Of a stretch of 64,000 nucleotides of DNA, positions 55,292 through 62,830 are shown in pieces. How positions within the stretch are numbered: position 1 is the first letter of the stretch; every line of letters starts with the position of its first letter. This DNA is from Polynucleobacter sp. MG-5-Ahmo-C2. GTDB taxonomy: Bacteria > Pseudomonadota > Gammaproteobacteria > Burkholderiales > Burkholderiaceae. The stretch covers positions 496,001-560,000 of the forward strand of contig NZ_CP061304.1 in the NCBI RefSeq assembly GCF_018687735.1, read 5' to 3'. The position numbers and the translations under genes were made by a program. Below the pieces are notes generated by a model that worked only from the letters and a program-made list of their open reading frames with translations, ran no database searches and was not told the origin of the DNA.

Positions 55292-56236
55292 TTAGCTTTG
55301 GCAGGGCGCCTTATAGACACGGTCTACTTTGCCGGCCATTAAGAGTTGGCTCGGTAGTGTGCGTCCCATTAAAGATTGCAAATCTTTTGAGCATGCTAGC
55401 AGTGCATCGATCTCCATATGGGTATTAAAGCCCATTAGGTCAAACATATGAACAAGTTCTTCCGTGCAGATATTACCAGTGGCACCTGGGGCATAAGGGC
55501 AACCACCCAAGCCGCCTAGTGAAGAGTCAAAGCGATCGATGCCGCTATTGACCGCGGCAAGAGCGTTAGCGAGACCCATGCCGCGCGTATTGTGAAAATG
55601 TAATGTCCATTGCAGCTTAGGGTATTTGGCTTGTGCTGTTTCGCAAACAGCTTGAACTTGAGCTGGATTAGCCATACCTGTGGTGTCGCAAATTGTGATG
55701 CCGCGAACACCAGCAGCAGCAAAGCGATCTACCCAGTGCATAAGATCCGCCAAGGGGGTGATTCCTGACATTGGACAGCCAAAGCTGGTAGATAAAGAGA
55801 TATTCACAGCGGTACTATTTGCATGCGCCAAATCAATTACTGATACCAGTCCTTTAAAAGAGTCTTCGCAACTCATTTTTAGATTGGCTAGATTGTGTGC
55901 CTCACTAACTGACATGACGAGATTGAATTCATCTACACCAACACTCAATGCTCGTTCAGCGCCTTTGAGGTTTGGAATAAGAACAGTGTATTCAACACCG
56001 GGCACTCGATCAATTCCCCTCATGACTGCTTCAGCATCTGCCAGCATTGGAATGGCTTTAGGGCTGGTAAAGGAGGTAACTTCAATCTTGGCATACCCAG
56101 CGCGACTCAAGCGGTTAATCAGGGCAATCTTTTCTTCGGTAGGAACAAATACACTTTCCGCCTGAAATCCATCCCGCGTGACCACTTCTTGGATATAGAT
56201 TCTTTTTAAGTAGGGGGATGATGGGGTGCTTGTCAT
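55292..56236 (-). CDS. Hydroxymethylglutaryl-CoA lyase
   Basis: This 314-residue TIM-barrel lyase of the HMG-CoA lyase family cleaves HMG-CoA to acetoacetate and acetyl-CoA. Signatures are VVTRDGFQAE near the N-terminus (metal-binding Asp), LHFHNTRGMGLAN (metal-binding His pair) and GGLGGCPYAPGATGN (catalytic Cys). It is near 3-hydroxybutyrate dehydrogenase and the acyl-CoA dehydrogenase. Together they fit degradation of leucine-like branched acids to acetoacetate, though citramalyl- or other aldol-type substrates are possible. Confidence 0.9.
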   Translation of the reverse strand: MTSTPSSPYLKRIYIQEVVTRDGFQAESVFVPTEEKIALINRLSRAGYAKIEVTSFTSPKAIPMLADAEAVMRGIDRVPGVEYTVLIPNLKGAERALSVGVDEFNLVMSVSEAHNLANLKMSCEDSFKGLVSVIDLAHANSTAVNISLSTSFGCPMSGITPLADLMHWVDRFAAAGVRGITICDTTGMANPAQVQAVCETAQAKYPKLQWTLHFHNTRGMGLANALAAVNSGIDRFDSSLGGLGGCPYAPGATGNICTEELVHMFDLMGFNTHMEIDALLACSKDLQSLMGRTLPSQLLMAGKVDRVYKAPCQS

Positions 56237-56302
56237 ATTAATATGCAGATTTTGGGCGCCAAAATAGGCTAAGCCTCTATTTTAAATAAGATTTCTGTAA
56301 TT

Positions 56303-56330
56303 TTGCAGGATCAAACAAAATCGCTAGAAT
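56303..56330 (+). promoter_or_regulatory. Sigma-70-type promoter for the PuuD-like gene
   Basis: TTGCAG at 56303-56308 and TAGAAT at 56325-56330 are separated by 16 bases. Transcription would start near 56337, leaving a leader of about 36 bases before the ATG, with GGAGAT as ribosome site. Confidence 0.6.
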
Positions 56331-56372
56331 CGTTTATAGTTAGACCCATTATTACTCATAGGAGATCCTTTC

Positions 56373-56966
56373 ATGGCATCAATCTTGACCTCTTTGGGAC
56401 GTACTGTTTTGGCTGGTTTCGTACTTCTCATTCTCATCATCCTCGCTTTGGGCGGTAACTTTAGTTCAGCCGAATTGCCTTTCGTATTCCGTTGGTTGCA
56501 TGTAATGTTTGGTGTGATGTGGATTGGTTTGCTCTGGTACTTTAACTTTGTGCAAATTCCTTCTATGCCAAAAATCCCTGATGAGCAAAAGCCAGCGATT
56601 GGCAAGGTAATTGCTCCAGCTGCATTGTTCTGGTTCCGTTACGCAGCACTCTTCACGGTTCTCACTGGTTTGATTGTTGCTGCTCTAAATGGTTACTTGC
56701 ATCAAGCATTCACATTACAAGCCCCATTCCGTGCAATCGGTTTAGGCATGTGGATCGCTTTGGTAATGGCATTCAACGTTTGGTTCATCATTTGGCCAAA
56801 TCAAAAGCGCGCTCTTGGTATCGTTGCTGTAGAAGCTGATGTAAAAGCAAAATCTGCACGCGTTGCAATGTTGACTTCCCGTTTGAATACATTGCTATCT
56901 ATCCCAATGTTGTTCTTGATGGTTGCTCAATCACACAACACTACTTGGTTTGTGATCGTTTCTTAA
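56373..56966 (+). CDS. PuuD/COG3748-like membrane protein, stand-alone domain
   Basis: This 197-residue polytopic membrane protein has about five hydrophobic segments. It resembles the membrane part of urate hydroxylase PuuD (COG3748): VFRWLHVMFGVMWIGLLWYFNFVQIPSMPKI, then FWFRYAALFTVLTGL and NVWFIIWPNQKRALGI. There is no cytochrome c domain. It has its own promoter and terminator and its codons look like those of a highly expressed gene. Function is unknown; the name urate hydroxylase should not be transferred. Confidence 0.82.
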   Translation: MASILTSLGRTVLAGFVLLILIILALGGNFSSAELPFVFRWLHVMFGVMWIGLLWYFNFVQIPSMPKIPDEQKPAIGKVIAPAALFWFRYAALFTVLTGLIVAALNGYLHQAFTLQAPFRAIGLGMWIALVMAFNVWFIIWPNQKRALGIVAVEADVKAKSARVAMLTSRLNTLLSIPMLFLMVAQSHNTTWFVIVS

Positions 56967-56987
56967 TCACTCCAATAGCATTAAAGA

Positions 56988-57014
56988 AAAGGCCCGCAAT
57001 GCGGGCCTTTTTGT
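56988..57014. terminator. Intrinsic terminator between the PuuD-like gene and the reductase gene
   Basis: AAAGGCCCGC (56988-56997) and GCGGGCCTTT (57001-57010) form a perfect 10-bp stem with a loop of 3, followed by T residues. The left-hand A-run would also serve the minus-strand reductase gene. Confidence 0.92.
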
Positions 57015-57036
57015 TTGATCAGCACAGCAGGCCACC

Positions 57037-58203
57037 TTACTGAAGTAATGGTGGCAACTCTTTGCTTAGGGCTGCCCGCTGTGCGGTAGCGGTTCCCAGT
57101 AAAGCAAATCCCAGCAGCTTTCCATCGGGAGATTCAAAGCGCGCCTCAATGCCACCGTCAATGCCGGTGGTTTTCCATTGACCTTCAGAATCCTTGGCCG
57201 GTGGAGACACTACAGTTGGAAGTGCGGGGGTTTTAATCATCACAGGCATTGCTGGGTAACTTAAGGCCGTTACTTGTCCAAGCAATGTTGGGGCTAATGC
57301 TCTTGCAGCTTGCATGATGGGCATGACATAAGGTAGGACCAAGCCCTCAACTTCTGCGCAATCACCAAGCGAATAAATATTTTTTTCACTAGTCTCTAGC
57401 TCACGATTCACCTGAATGCCTACACCCGTCTTAATGCCAGCTGCCTTTGCCAAATCCAATCTCGGTTTTAGGCCAACAGCAGATAGAACAACATCGCAAG
57501 AAATCGCTTCACCATTGGCAAGACTAATTTGGATAGCATCACCATTGCGGTTAATGGCTTTAGCGGTAGTGGAGAAGTGCCAGCGCACCCCGGCATCACT
57601 CAGCTTGTCTTGCAATTCTTTTGCTGCAGCCTCAGGTAATAGGCGACCTAAGACTTGTGGGGCTAAATCAATTACATCTACTTCATAGTCGCCCAAGACA
57701 AGATCATTCGCAAACTCGCAGCCAATGAGACCTGCTCCCAGAATTGCCACTTTCTTTTTGCTTGCAATGGCATTTCGAAACTTGGCGTAGTCCTCTAAAT
57801 CATTGACGGTCAGTACTTCGTCTGCAGCGTTGCCTTCTAGCGGTATCCGAATTTGATCGGCACCTAAGGTCAGAACTAGCTTTGCATAAGAGATTGCGCC
57901 CTTGCTTGTTTGTAGTGATTGTGCAGTGGTATCAATGGCGCTGACTTCAGTCTCAGAGAGAATGTTGATTGCTAATTGCGTTGCCATGCCTTCAGCAGTA
58001 GTAGAAATCAGTTGATCAGATTCCTTCTTGCTAGCAAGTGCAGTTGAGAGCATGGGTTTGGAATAAAAATAACCAGGCTCGCGTGTGATTAGGGTAATCG
58101 GTATTGCCTTATCAAGCTTGCGAATTTCACGAACTAGTGTGAACCCAGCCAGACCACTGCCAATAATGACAATGATGGAAGATTGGGGTGTGTTTTGAGT
58201 CAA
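57037..58203 (-). CDS. Rubredoxin reductase-like FAD/NAD oxidoreductase
   Basis: This 388-residue pyridine nucleotide-disulfide-type reductase has an N-terminal FAD site (IIGSGLAGFTLVREI), a second Rossmann motif for NAD (ILGAGLIGCEFANDL) and YSLGDCAEVEGL for FAD. There are no redox-active CxxxxC cysteines, as in rubredoxin and ferredoxin reductases. A rubredoxin gene lies 52 bp upstream on the same strand, making rubredoxin the likely electron acceptor. Confidence 0.9.
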   Translation of the reverse strand: MTQNTPQSSIIVIIGSGLAGFTLVREIRKLDKAIPITLITREPGYFYSKPMLSTALASKKESDQLISTTAEGMATQLAINILSETEVSAIDTTAQSLQTSKGAISYAKLVLTLGADQIRIPLEGNAADEVLTVNDLEDYAKFRNAIASKKKVAILGAGLIGCEFANDLVLGDYEVDVIDLAPQVLGRLLPEAAAKELQDKLSDAGVRWHFSTTAKAINRNGDAIQISLANGEAISCDVVLSAVGLKPRLDLAKAAGIKTGVGIQVNRELETSEKNIYSLGDCAEVEGLVLPYVMPIMQAARALAPTLLGQVTALSYPAMPVMIKTPALPTVVSPPAKDSEGQWKTTGIDGGIEARFESPDGKLLGFALLGTATAQRAALSKELPPLLQ

Positions 58204-58255
58204 AGCTGGGCTCCAGGTAGGTAGGGGTCAATCAGAATTGCGCTAGCTAAAAGGC

Positions 58256-58423
58256 TTAGCTTACCTGAACCATTTCAAAATCAGACTTAGATACGCCGCA
58301 ATCTGGGCACTCCCAACTATCCGGGACGTCAGCCCATGCGGTTCCAGGTGCGATACCCTCTGTCAGCAAGCCTTGAGCCTCGTCATAAATAAAGCCACAC
58401 ACGATACATTGCCAAGTTTTCAT
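58256..58423 (-). CDS. Rubredoxin
   Basis: This 55-residue mononuclear iron electron carrier has the two CxxC pairs CIVCG and [12 protein letters not shown] chose ATG 58423, giving [18 protein letters not shown], because rubredoxins begin there; ATG 58450 would add nine residues without family support. It probably works with the adjacent reductase, for instance in oxidative stress defence or alkane-type hydroxylation. Confidence 0.95.
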   Translation of the reverse strand: MKTWQCIVCGFIYDEAQGLLTEGIAPGTAWADVPDSWECPDCGVSKSDFEMVQVS

Positions 58424-58565
58424 GTTGATTCCTTCAATATCAGACCTCAATTTTAAATTTAATCTGATTTTTTTTCTTAAGGCGGCTCATTTGGCTTAAT
58501 TCTGCAAAAGTCATCAATTCTTGTTACAGTGGTCGATCTTAATAATCGCTCACAAAAGGCTTCAG

Positions 58566-59666
58566 ATGTCAGGTAAAGAAATTATGTTCACCCCAGTTAG
58601 TCTTGGTTCAATCCAATTAAAGAACCGTCTGGTAATGGCGCCATTAACGAGGATGCGCGCAATCGCTGGCGATGTACCAAGTCCTTTGGCAAAGACCTAT
58701 TACGCACAACGTGCAAGTGCTGGTTTGATTATTACTGAGGCAACCCAAATTTCCCCCTTAGGCATGGGATACCCAGCCACTCCTGGTATTTACTCGCCAG
58801 AACAAACTGCTGCTTGGAAAGAAATTGTTGAGGCAGTTCATGCCAAAGGTGGATCGATTGTTGCCCAACTGTGGCATGTGGGCCGCATTTCCCATTCTTC
58901 TTTACATCCAGACCAGGGTGTACCAGAGGCACCGTCTGCTATTGCTGCTGCAGGGCAAACTTACGGGGCAGACTGGAAGTTACACGATTATGAGACTCCC
59001 AAAGCAATGAGTCTTGATGATATCGCGCGTTTGTTAAAAGAGTTTGAGGCTGCAGCACAAAACGCTAAAGCGGCAGGTTTTGATGGCATTGAGATTCACT
59101 CGGCCAACGGTTACTTGTTAGACCAATTCTTGCAAGATAAGACTAACCAACGTAACGATCAGTATGGTGGTTCAGTAGAAAATCGCTTACGCCTTTTAGG
59201 CGAAGTGATTGAGGCTGTTAGCAAGGTGTTCTCAAGCGATCGCGTAGGCGTTCGCCTTTCTCCTTATGGCACCTTTAACGATATTGCTGATAGTGATCCA
59301 ATTGCATTATTCACTGCGGCAATCAAAAAATTGAATGGCTACAAATTAGCTTATGTCCATATGATTGAGCCACGCGCAACTAGCGCAGGTGGTGGTGATC
59401 AGGTAAATGAAGAGGCGCCCGTTACCTCAGAACTTTTCCGTGCAGCCTACCAGGGTAAATTTATTACTGCGGGTGGTTACGATCAGGCTCTAGGCGAAAA
59501 AGTGCTGGAAGCAGGTTTGGCTGATGCGGTGGCTTATGGCCGGATCTATATTGCCAATCCCGATTTAGCAGAACGCTTCCAGCAGAGCGCCCCGTTAAAT
59601 GCTTATAACCGCGCTACTTTCTACGGCGGTCAAGAGGCTGGCTACACCGACTATCCAACACTCTAG
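58566..59666 (+). CDS. nemA: Alkene reductase (Old Yellow Enzyme family)
   Basis: This FMN-dependent ene reductase reduces activated double bonds, nitroesters or N-ethylmaleimide with NADPH. It has LKNRLVMAPLTRMRA (FMN binding), AQLWHVGRISH, the catalytic HSANGYLLDQFLQ with QYGGS, and VAYGRIYIANPDL. Start 58566 gives 366 residues, close to E. coli NemA (365) and aligning its N-terminus; 58584 is an alternative. It has a terminator at 59686-59722. Confidence 0.92.
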   Translation: MSGKEIMFTPVSLGSIQLKNRLVMAPLTRMRAIAGDVPSPLAKTYYAQRASAGLIITEATQISPLGMGYPATPGIYSPEQTAAWKEIVEAVHAKGGSIVAQLWHVGRISHSSLHPDQGVPEAPSAIAAAGQTYGADWKLHDYETPKAMSLDDIARLLKEFEAAAQNAKAAGFDGIEIHSANGYLLDQFLQDKTNQRNDQYGGSVENRLRLLGEVIEAVSKVFSSDRVGVRLSPYGTFNDIADSDPIALFTAAIKKLNGYKLAYVHMIEPRATSAGGGDQVNEEAPVTSELFRAAYQGKFITAGGYDQALGEKVLEAGLADAVAYGRIYIANPDLAERFQQSAPLNAYNRATFYGGQEAGYTDYPTL

Positions 59667-59685
59667 GCTGATTTAAGTCTGACTC

Positions 59686-59722
59686 AATAAACCTCGCCCT
59701 TAGAAGCGGGGTTTATTTTTTG
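59686..59722 (+). terminator. Intrinsic terminator after nemA
   Basis: Left arm 59686-59697 and right arm 59706-59717 pair over 12 bp with one G-T, loop 8, followed by a T-run. It overlaps the end of the minus-strand 58-residue gene, whose stop is at 59713-59715. Confidence 0.88.
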
Positions 59723-59889
59723 TCTTCAGGATCTTTTAGAAGATCATATTGATTGGCTACTAGCAGCAAGGCAATTGAAGCGCAGCCCATGGCAAAGAAT
59801 TGCCACTGATGCAGCATTGCCGTACCTACCACCGTCATTAATACTGTCCAAGCAATAGCCATCTTGGCTTTTTTGGTGAGTGGTTTCAT
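59713..59889 (-). CDS. Small two-helix membrane protein (58 residues)
   Basis: This ORF starts at ATG 59889 and ends at TAA 59713. It has a basic N-terminus (MKPLTKKAK), two hydrophobic segments (about 10-25 and 31-46) separated by HQWQ, and a charged C-terminus (DLLKDPEDKK). It lies 12 bp downstream of the cytochrome b561 gene on the same strand, so it may be in the same Fur-controlled transcript. I do not recognise a family. No strong ribosome site is obvious. Confidence 0.65.
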   Translation of the reverse strand: MKPLTKKAKMAIAWTVLMTVVGTAMLHQWQFFAMGCASIALLLVANQYDLLKDPEDKK

Positions 59890-59901
59890 TATCTTGAGCC
59901 T

Positions 59902-60444
59902 CTAAGCTTGCGCCTTCACTTTATTTAACATGCGACGAAGTGTATCGTCCTTCAGGATGTAATGTTGCCACAAGCCAGCCAAAGCGTGAATGCCAATTAG
60001 GAAGTACAGCGAATTTCCTAAAAACTCATGAATTCCTTCGACCAGTTTTTTCATCTCTGGATTGGGGGTAAGCAGCTGAGGCCACACCAAGCCAAAGAAA
60101 TGGATTTCTTTGCCGCCATATTGAAAATACAGAATTCCAAAGATGGGGGATATCAGTAGTAAGGCATACATGAGCCAATGCATGGCCTTGGCTAAAGAGA
60201 TGAATAAGGGTTTGGGGTTTGTGGGCCTGGGAACACCATAAGCGAAGCGGACCATCAAGCGAAGGGCCATAGCTATAAAAATGAGCTGACCAAAGACGCC
60301 GTGAATGGTTTTGCAAAGCTCACGTGGCTCACTCCCTTTGGGGAATTGCCCCTTTAATTCGATGCTAATAAATGCTGCTATTACGAGTAAGAAGACTAGC
60401 CAGTGTAGAAAGACAGAGGCAGGGTGATAACGGTTTGTTGACAT
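59902..60444 (-). CDS. cybB: Cytochrome b561
   Basis: This 180-residue di-haem membrane protein has four helices and probably moves electrons from quinol or superoxide across the inner membrane. Haem His candidates are in SVFLHWLVF, CKTIHGVFGQ, KAMHWLMYALL and IGIHALAGLWQHY. The promoter upstream carries a close Fur box, so expression should rise under iron limitation. Confidence 0.92.
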   Translation of the reverse strand: MSTNRYHPASVFLHWLVFLLVIAAFISIELKGQFPKGSEPRELCKTIHGVFGQLIFIAMALRLMVRFAYGVPRPTNPKPLFISLAKAMHWLMYALLLISPIFGILYFQYGGKEIHFFGLVWPQLLTPNPEMKKLVEGIHEFLGNSLYFLIGIHALAGLWQHYILKDDTLRRMLNKVKAQA

Positions 60445-60472
60445 AGGGTGCTATTGAAATGAAGAAAGATTC

Positions 60473-60502
60473 ATCATAAATGATAATGAATCTCATTAAC
60501 AA
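60473..60502 (-). promoter_or_regulatory. Sigma-70-type promoter of the cytochrome b561 gene
   Basis: On the minus strand, TTGTTA (plus 60497-60502) and TATGAT (plus 60473-60478) are 18 bases apart. The -10 matches 5 of 6 consensus bases. The Fur box fills the spacer and -35. Confidence 0.6.
60482..60500. promoter_or_regulatory. Fur box upstream of cytochrome b561
   Basis: GATAATGAATCTCATTAAC matches the 19-base Fur consensus at 15 positions, and both outer half-sites are nearly intact. It overlaps the -35 and spacer of the cybB promoter, the usual place for iron-dependent repression. Confidence 0.8.
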
Positions 60503-60526
60503 TAACAACCTTATGGGTAATTTCCC

Positions 60527-60715
60527 TTAATTTAGCCTGACTTTAGCGCTTAGCTCGTTAGCAGGACCCCTCTTATCAATCTGCGAAAGTCGTAGTGCTT
60601 CACTCTCAAAGTCGAGTTGACCAGGATGAAATTCATCATCATTTTGAAGGTCAATCACATAGGTCCAAACAAGCTCTCGGCCACGGTTCTTATAAACATC
60701 AACTACACGTTTCAT
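60527..60715 (-). CDS. Hypothetical protein, 62 residues
   Basis: This small ORF follows the bestrophin-like gene after 11 bp on the same strand, with AAAGGCGG before its ATG. The product is soluble and rich in charged residues (VYKNRGRELVWTYVIDLQ, then acidic DDEFHPGQLDFESEALRLSQ). I do not recognise it. Its position behind lldD and the bestrophin-like gene suggests co-expression. Confidence 0.65.
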   Translation of the reverse strand: MKRVVDVYKNRGRELVWTYVIDLQNDDEFHPGQLDFESEALRLSQIDKRGPANELSAKVRLN

Positions 60716-60726
60716 ATGTACCGCCT

Positions 60727-61539
60727 TTATGGTGATGCTGAATGACTGCCTGAGGATGGGCTTTGGGTATTTATCTGTGGATTTAAGATCTTCTTCAGTG
60801 TAATCAAGTTTCGCGGCTCAATGCGGATGATGCCACCTCTAGGACTATCGATATCTGCGATCAAGAAAAATGAGACGGCGATCACAAAAGGAAAAATCAT
60901 AAAGAGGGCAATATTCTTTTTAAAGTTTCGCGCTCCAAACCCGACTAACAAGTTCGCACAAATCGCAATAGCCGTCATGAGAGTCCATGCAGTGCTAGGA
61001 ATACGGTTCCACCAGGATGCCTGTACATAACCCTGAGAATTGAGAACATCATTCATGCCAGAGACAGTAAGCGCAATGGTTGCCGTTTGATTGCTGCGTG
61101 CAATTGGCAAAATTTCCTGCCATAAAGCATTTTGTAGGCGATCCGTTTTTAGATGGATATCGTGAATCTTTTCTTGATCTTGTTTTGAATAAAACAGAAT
61201 ACGTTGATCTAGGTATTGCATGAGTAAGTCTTTGGTGGCCAAGCTTGCTTTAGGGGGTAGCAAGTCTGCGCGAAGATATTCTGTGCCGATCGCATTGGCC
61301 TCCGCTTCCTCAAGGGCTTCCCGTTGGTCATGACGATCAATTGCCATCGAAAAGGTAAATCCAATGATGAGGGCTAGCAGAGTGAGCGTGGCTGTTTGAA
61401 TAATTCCTAGATCTTCGGAGGTTTCAGTATCTTTAGTGCGGTAGCGACTCAGGATGACGCTACCAAACCAAACAGTAAATGCAAATACTAGGAATGAAAT
61501 TCCAAAAACAAGCAGGGGATTATTGATGATGGATTTAAT
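60727..61539 (-). CDS. Bestrophin-like (DUF4239) membrane protein with probable AUU start
   Basis: The first ATG (61347) would give 206 residues but leaves out conserved sequence. Reading back in frame gives NNPLLVFGISFLVFAFTVWF, a membrane helix, and TATLTLLALIIGFTFSMAID, the family hallmark, with no ATG, GTG or TTG until the lldD stop. The best start is ATT at 61539, directly after that stop, with AGGA nine bases upstream; this gives 270 residues. Two more helices follow around residues 180-225. Bestrophin-like proteins are possible anion channels. Confidence 0.8.
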   Translation of the reverse strand: MKSIINNPLLVFGISFLVFAFTVWFGSVILSRYRTKDTETSEDLGIIQTATLTLLALIIGFTFSMAIDRHDQREALEEAEANAIGTEYLRADLLPPKASLATKDLLMQYLDQRILFYSKQDQEKIHDIHLKTDRLQNALWQEILPIARSNQTATIALTVSGMNDVLNSQGYVQASWWNRIPSTAWTLMTAIAICANLLVGFGARNFKKNIALFMIFPFVIAVSFFLIADIDSPRGGIIRIEPRNLITLKKILNPQINTQSPSSGSHSASP

Positions 61540-62685
61540 TTAAAAAGTTCCTGGATACAAAATATCTTTAGTGACATTTTGGATATCACGATGTCCAGTA
61601 AACGCCATGGTGATGTCCAATTCATTCTGAATAATTTCTAGGCACTTTGTAACCCCAGCTTCACCCATGGCGCCCAAGCCATATAAAAATGGTCGGCCAA
61701 TCATGGTGCCGCGAGCGCCGAGGGCCCATGCTTTTAAAACATCCTGACCAGATCGAATGCCGCCATCCATCCAGACTTCAATATCTTTACCAACAGCCTC
61801 CACTATTCCTGGTAAAGCTTGAATACTAGAAATAGCGCCATCTAATTGACGGCCACCATGATTTGAAACTATCAAAGCATCTGCTCCAGAGTTTGCAGCG
61901 AAGCGTGCATCCTCTGCATCCAAAATGCCCTTGATGATGAGCTTTCCGCCCCAGAGTTTTTTAATCCATTCCACATCATCCCAACTGAGTCCTGGATCAA
62001 ATTGCTCCGCAGTCCAGGAGGAGAGGGAGGACATATTTCCCACTCCAGTGGCGTGCCCAACAATATTGCGGAAGGTTCTGCGTGGTGTCATTGCCATTCC
62101 AAGGCACCAGCGTGGCTTAGTTGCCATGTTGATCATATTGGCTATGGTGAGTTTGGGTGGGGCGCTCAGACCATTCTTTAGGTCTTTATGACGCTGTCCC
62201 AAAATTTGCAGGTCAAGCGTCAGCACTAAGGCTGAGCACTTCGCAGCTTTGGCGCGTTCAATTAAGCGCTCAATAAAGCCGCGATCTTTCATCACGTAGA
62301 GCTGAAACCAAAATGGTTTGGTAGTTCTTTCAGCAACATCTTCGATGGAGCAGATGCTCATCGTAGATAAGCAAAAAGGCACGCCAAATTTTTCCGCTGC
62401 TTTAGCAGCCAAGATCTCACCATCGGCGTGTTGCATGCCTGTCAGTCCAGTAGGCGCGAGCGCTACAGGCATCGTCACTTCTTGACCAATCATCGTGGTT
62501 TTACTTGTGCGATTCGTCATATCAACAGCCACGCGTTGACGTAACTTTATTTTCTGAAAGTCGGATTCATTGGCGCGATAGGTAGATTCAGTCCAAGAAC
62601 CAGAATCTGCATAGTCATAAAACATCTTGGGAGTACGTTTTTTATGGAGTACCCGTAGGTCTTCGATATTGGTAATGATTGCCAC
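61540..62685 (-). CDS. lldD: FMN-dependent L-lactate dehydrogenase
   Basis: This 381-residue enzyme oxidises L-lactate to pyruvate and feeds the respiratory chain. It has the FMN-binding TIM barrel, the VALAPTGLTGMQHADGE start region and the catalytic SNHGGRQLDGA (His and Arg), plus the C-terminal GTMIGRPFLYGLGAMGE. The start is GTG at 62685. Its stop directly precedes the bestrophin-like gene. Substrate specificity (lactate vs another 2-hydroxy acid) rests on family. Confidence 0.9.
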   Translation of the reverse strand: MAIITNIEDLRVLHKKRTPKMFYDYADSGSWTESTYRANESDFQKIKLRQRVAVDMTNRTSKTTMIGQEVTMPVALAPTGLTGMQHADGEILAAKAAEKFGVPFCLSTMSICSIEDVAERTTKPFWFQLYVMKDRGFIERLIERAKAAKCSALVLTLDLQILGQRHKDLKNGLSAPPKLTIANMINMATKPRWCLGMAMTPRRTFRNIVGHATGVGNMSSLSSWTAEQFDPGLSWDDVEWIKKLWGGKLIIKGILDAEDARFAANSGADALIVSNHGGRQLDGAISSIQALPGIVEAVGKDIEVWMDGGIRSGQDVLKAWALGARGTMIGRPFLYGLGAMGEAGVTKCLEIIQNELDITMAFTGHRDIQNVTKDILYPGTF

Positions 62686-62702
62686 AATCTATCCTTCTAT
62701 TG

Positions 62703-62724
62703 AATGCCTTATATATGAGGCATT
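62703..62724. promoter_or_regulatory. Inverted repeat in the lldD/eamA divergent region
   Basis: AATGCCT at 62703-62709 and AGGCATT at 62718-62724 are a perfect 7-bp inverted repeat around an AT-rich 8-base centre, 18-39 bases upstream of the lldD start. It is a candidate operator for a lactate regulator, none of which is encoded nearby. Confidence 0.45.
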
Positions 62725-62830
62725 TATCTAATTAAACTCTATCTTAGCAATACCAAGGATTTGTTTCTACAATGCTAGGGTATCCCGCCCTTGGAACCCC
62801 ACAATAGCTTACTGTCGACATCCCTTCTGA

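Noticed and set aside
55680..56165. 161-codon open frame on the plus strand
   Set aside because: It is wholly antisense to the HMG-CoA lyase gene, which has clear catalytic motifs; no ribosome site or family signal.
61347..61347. ATG 61347 as start of the bestrophin-like protein
   Set aside because: It would remove the first membrane helix and the conserved GFTFS segment that reads in frame upstream.
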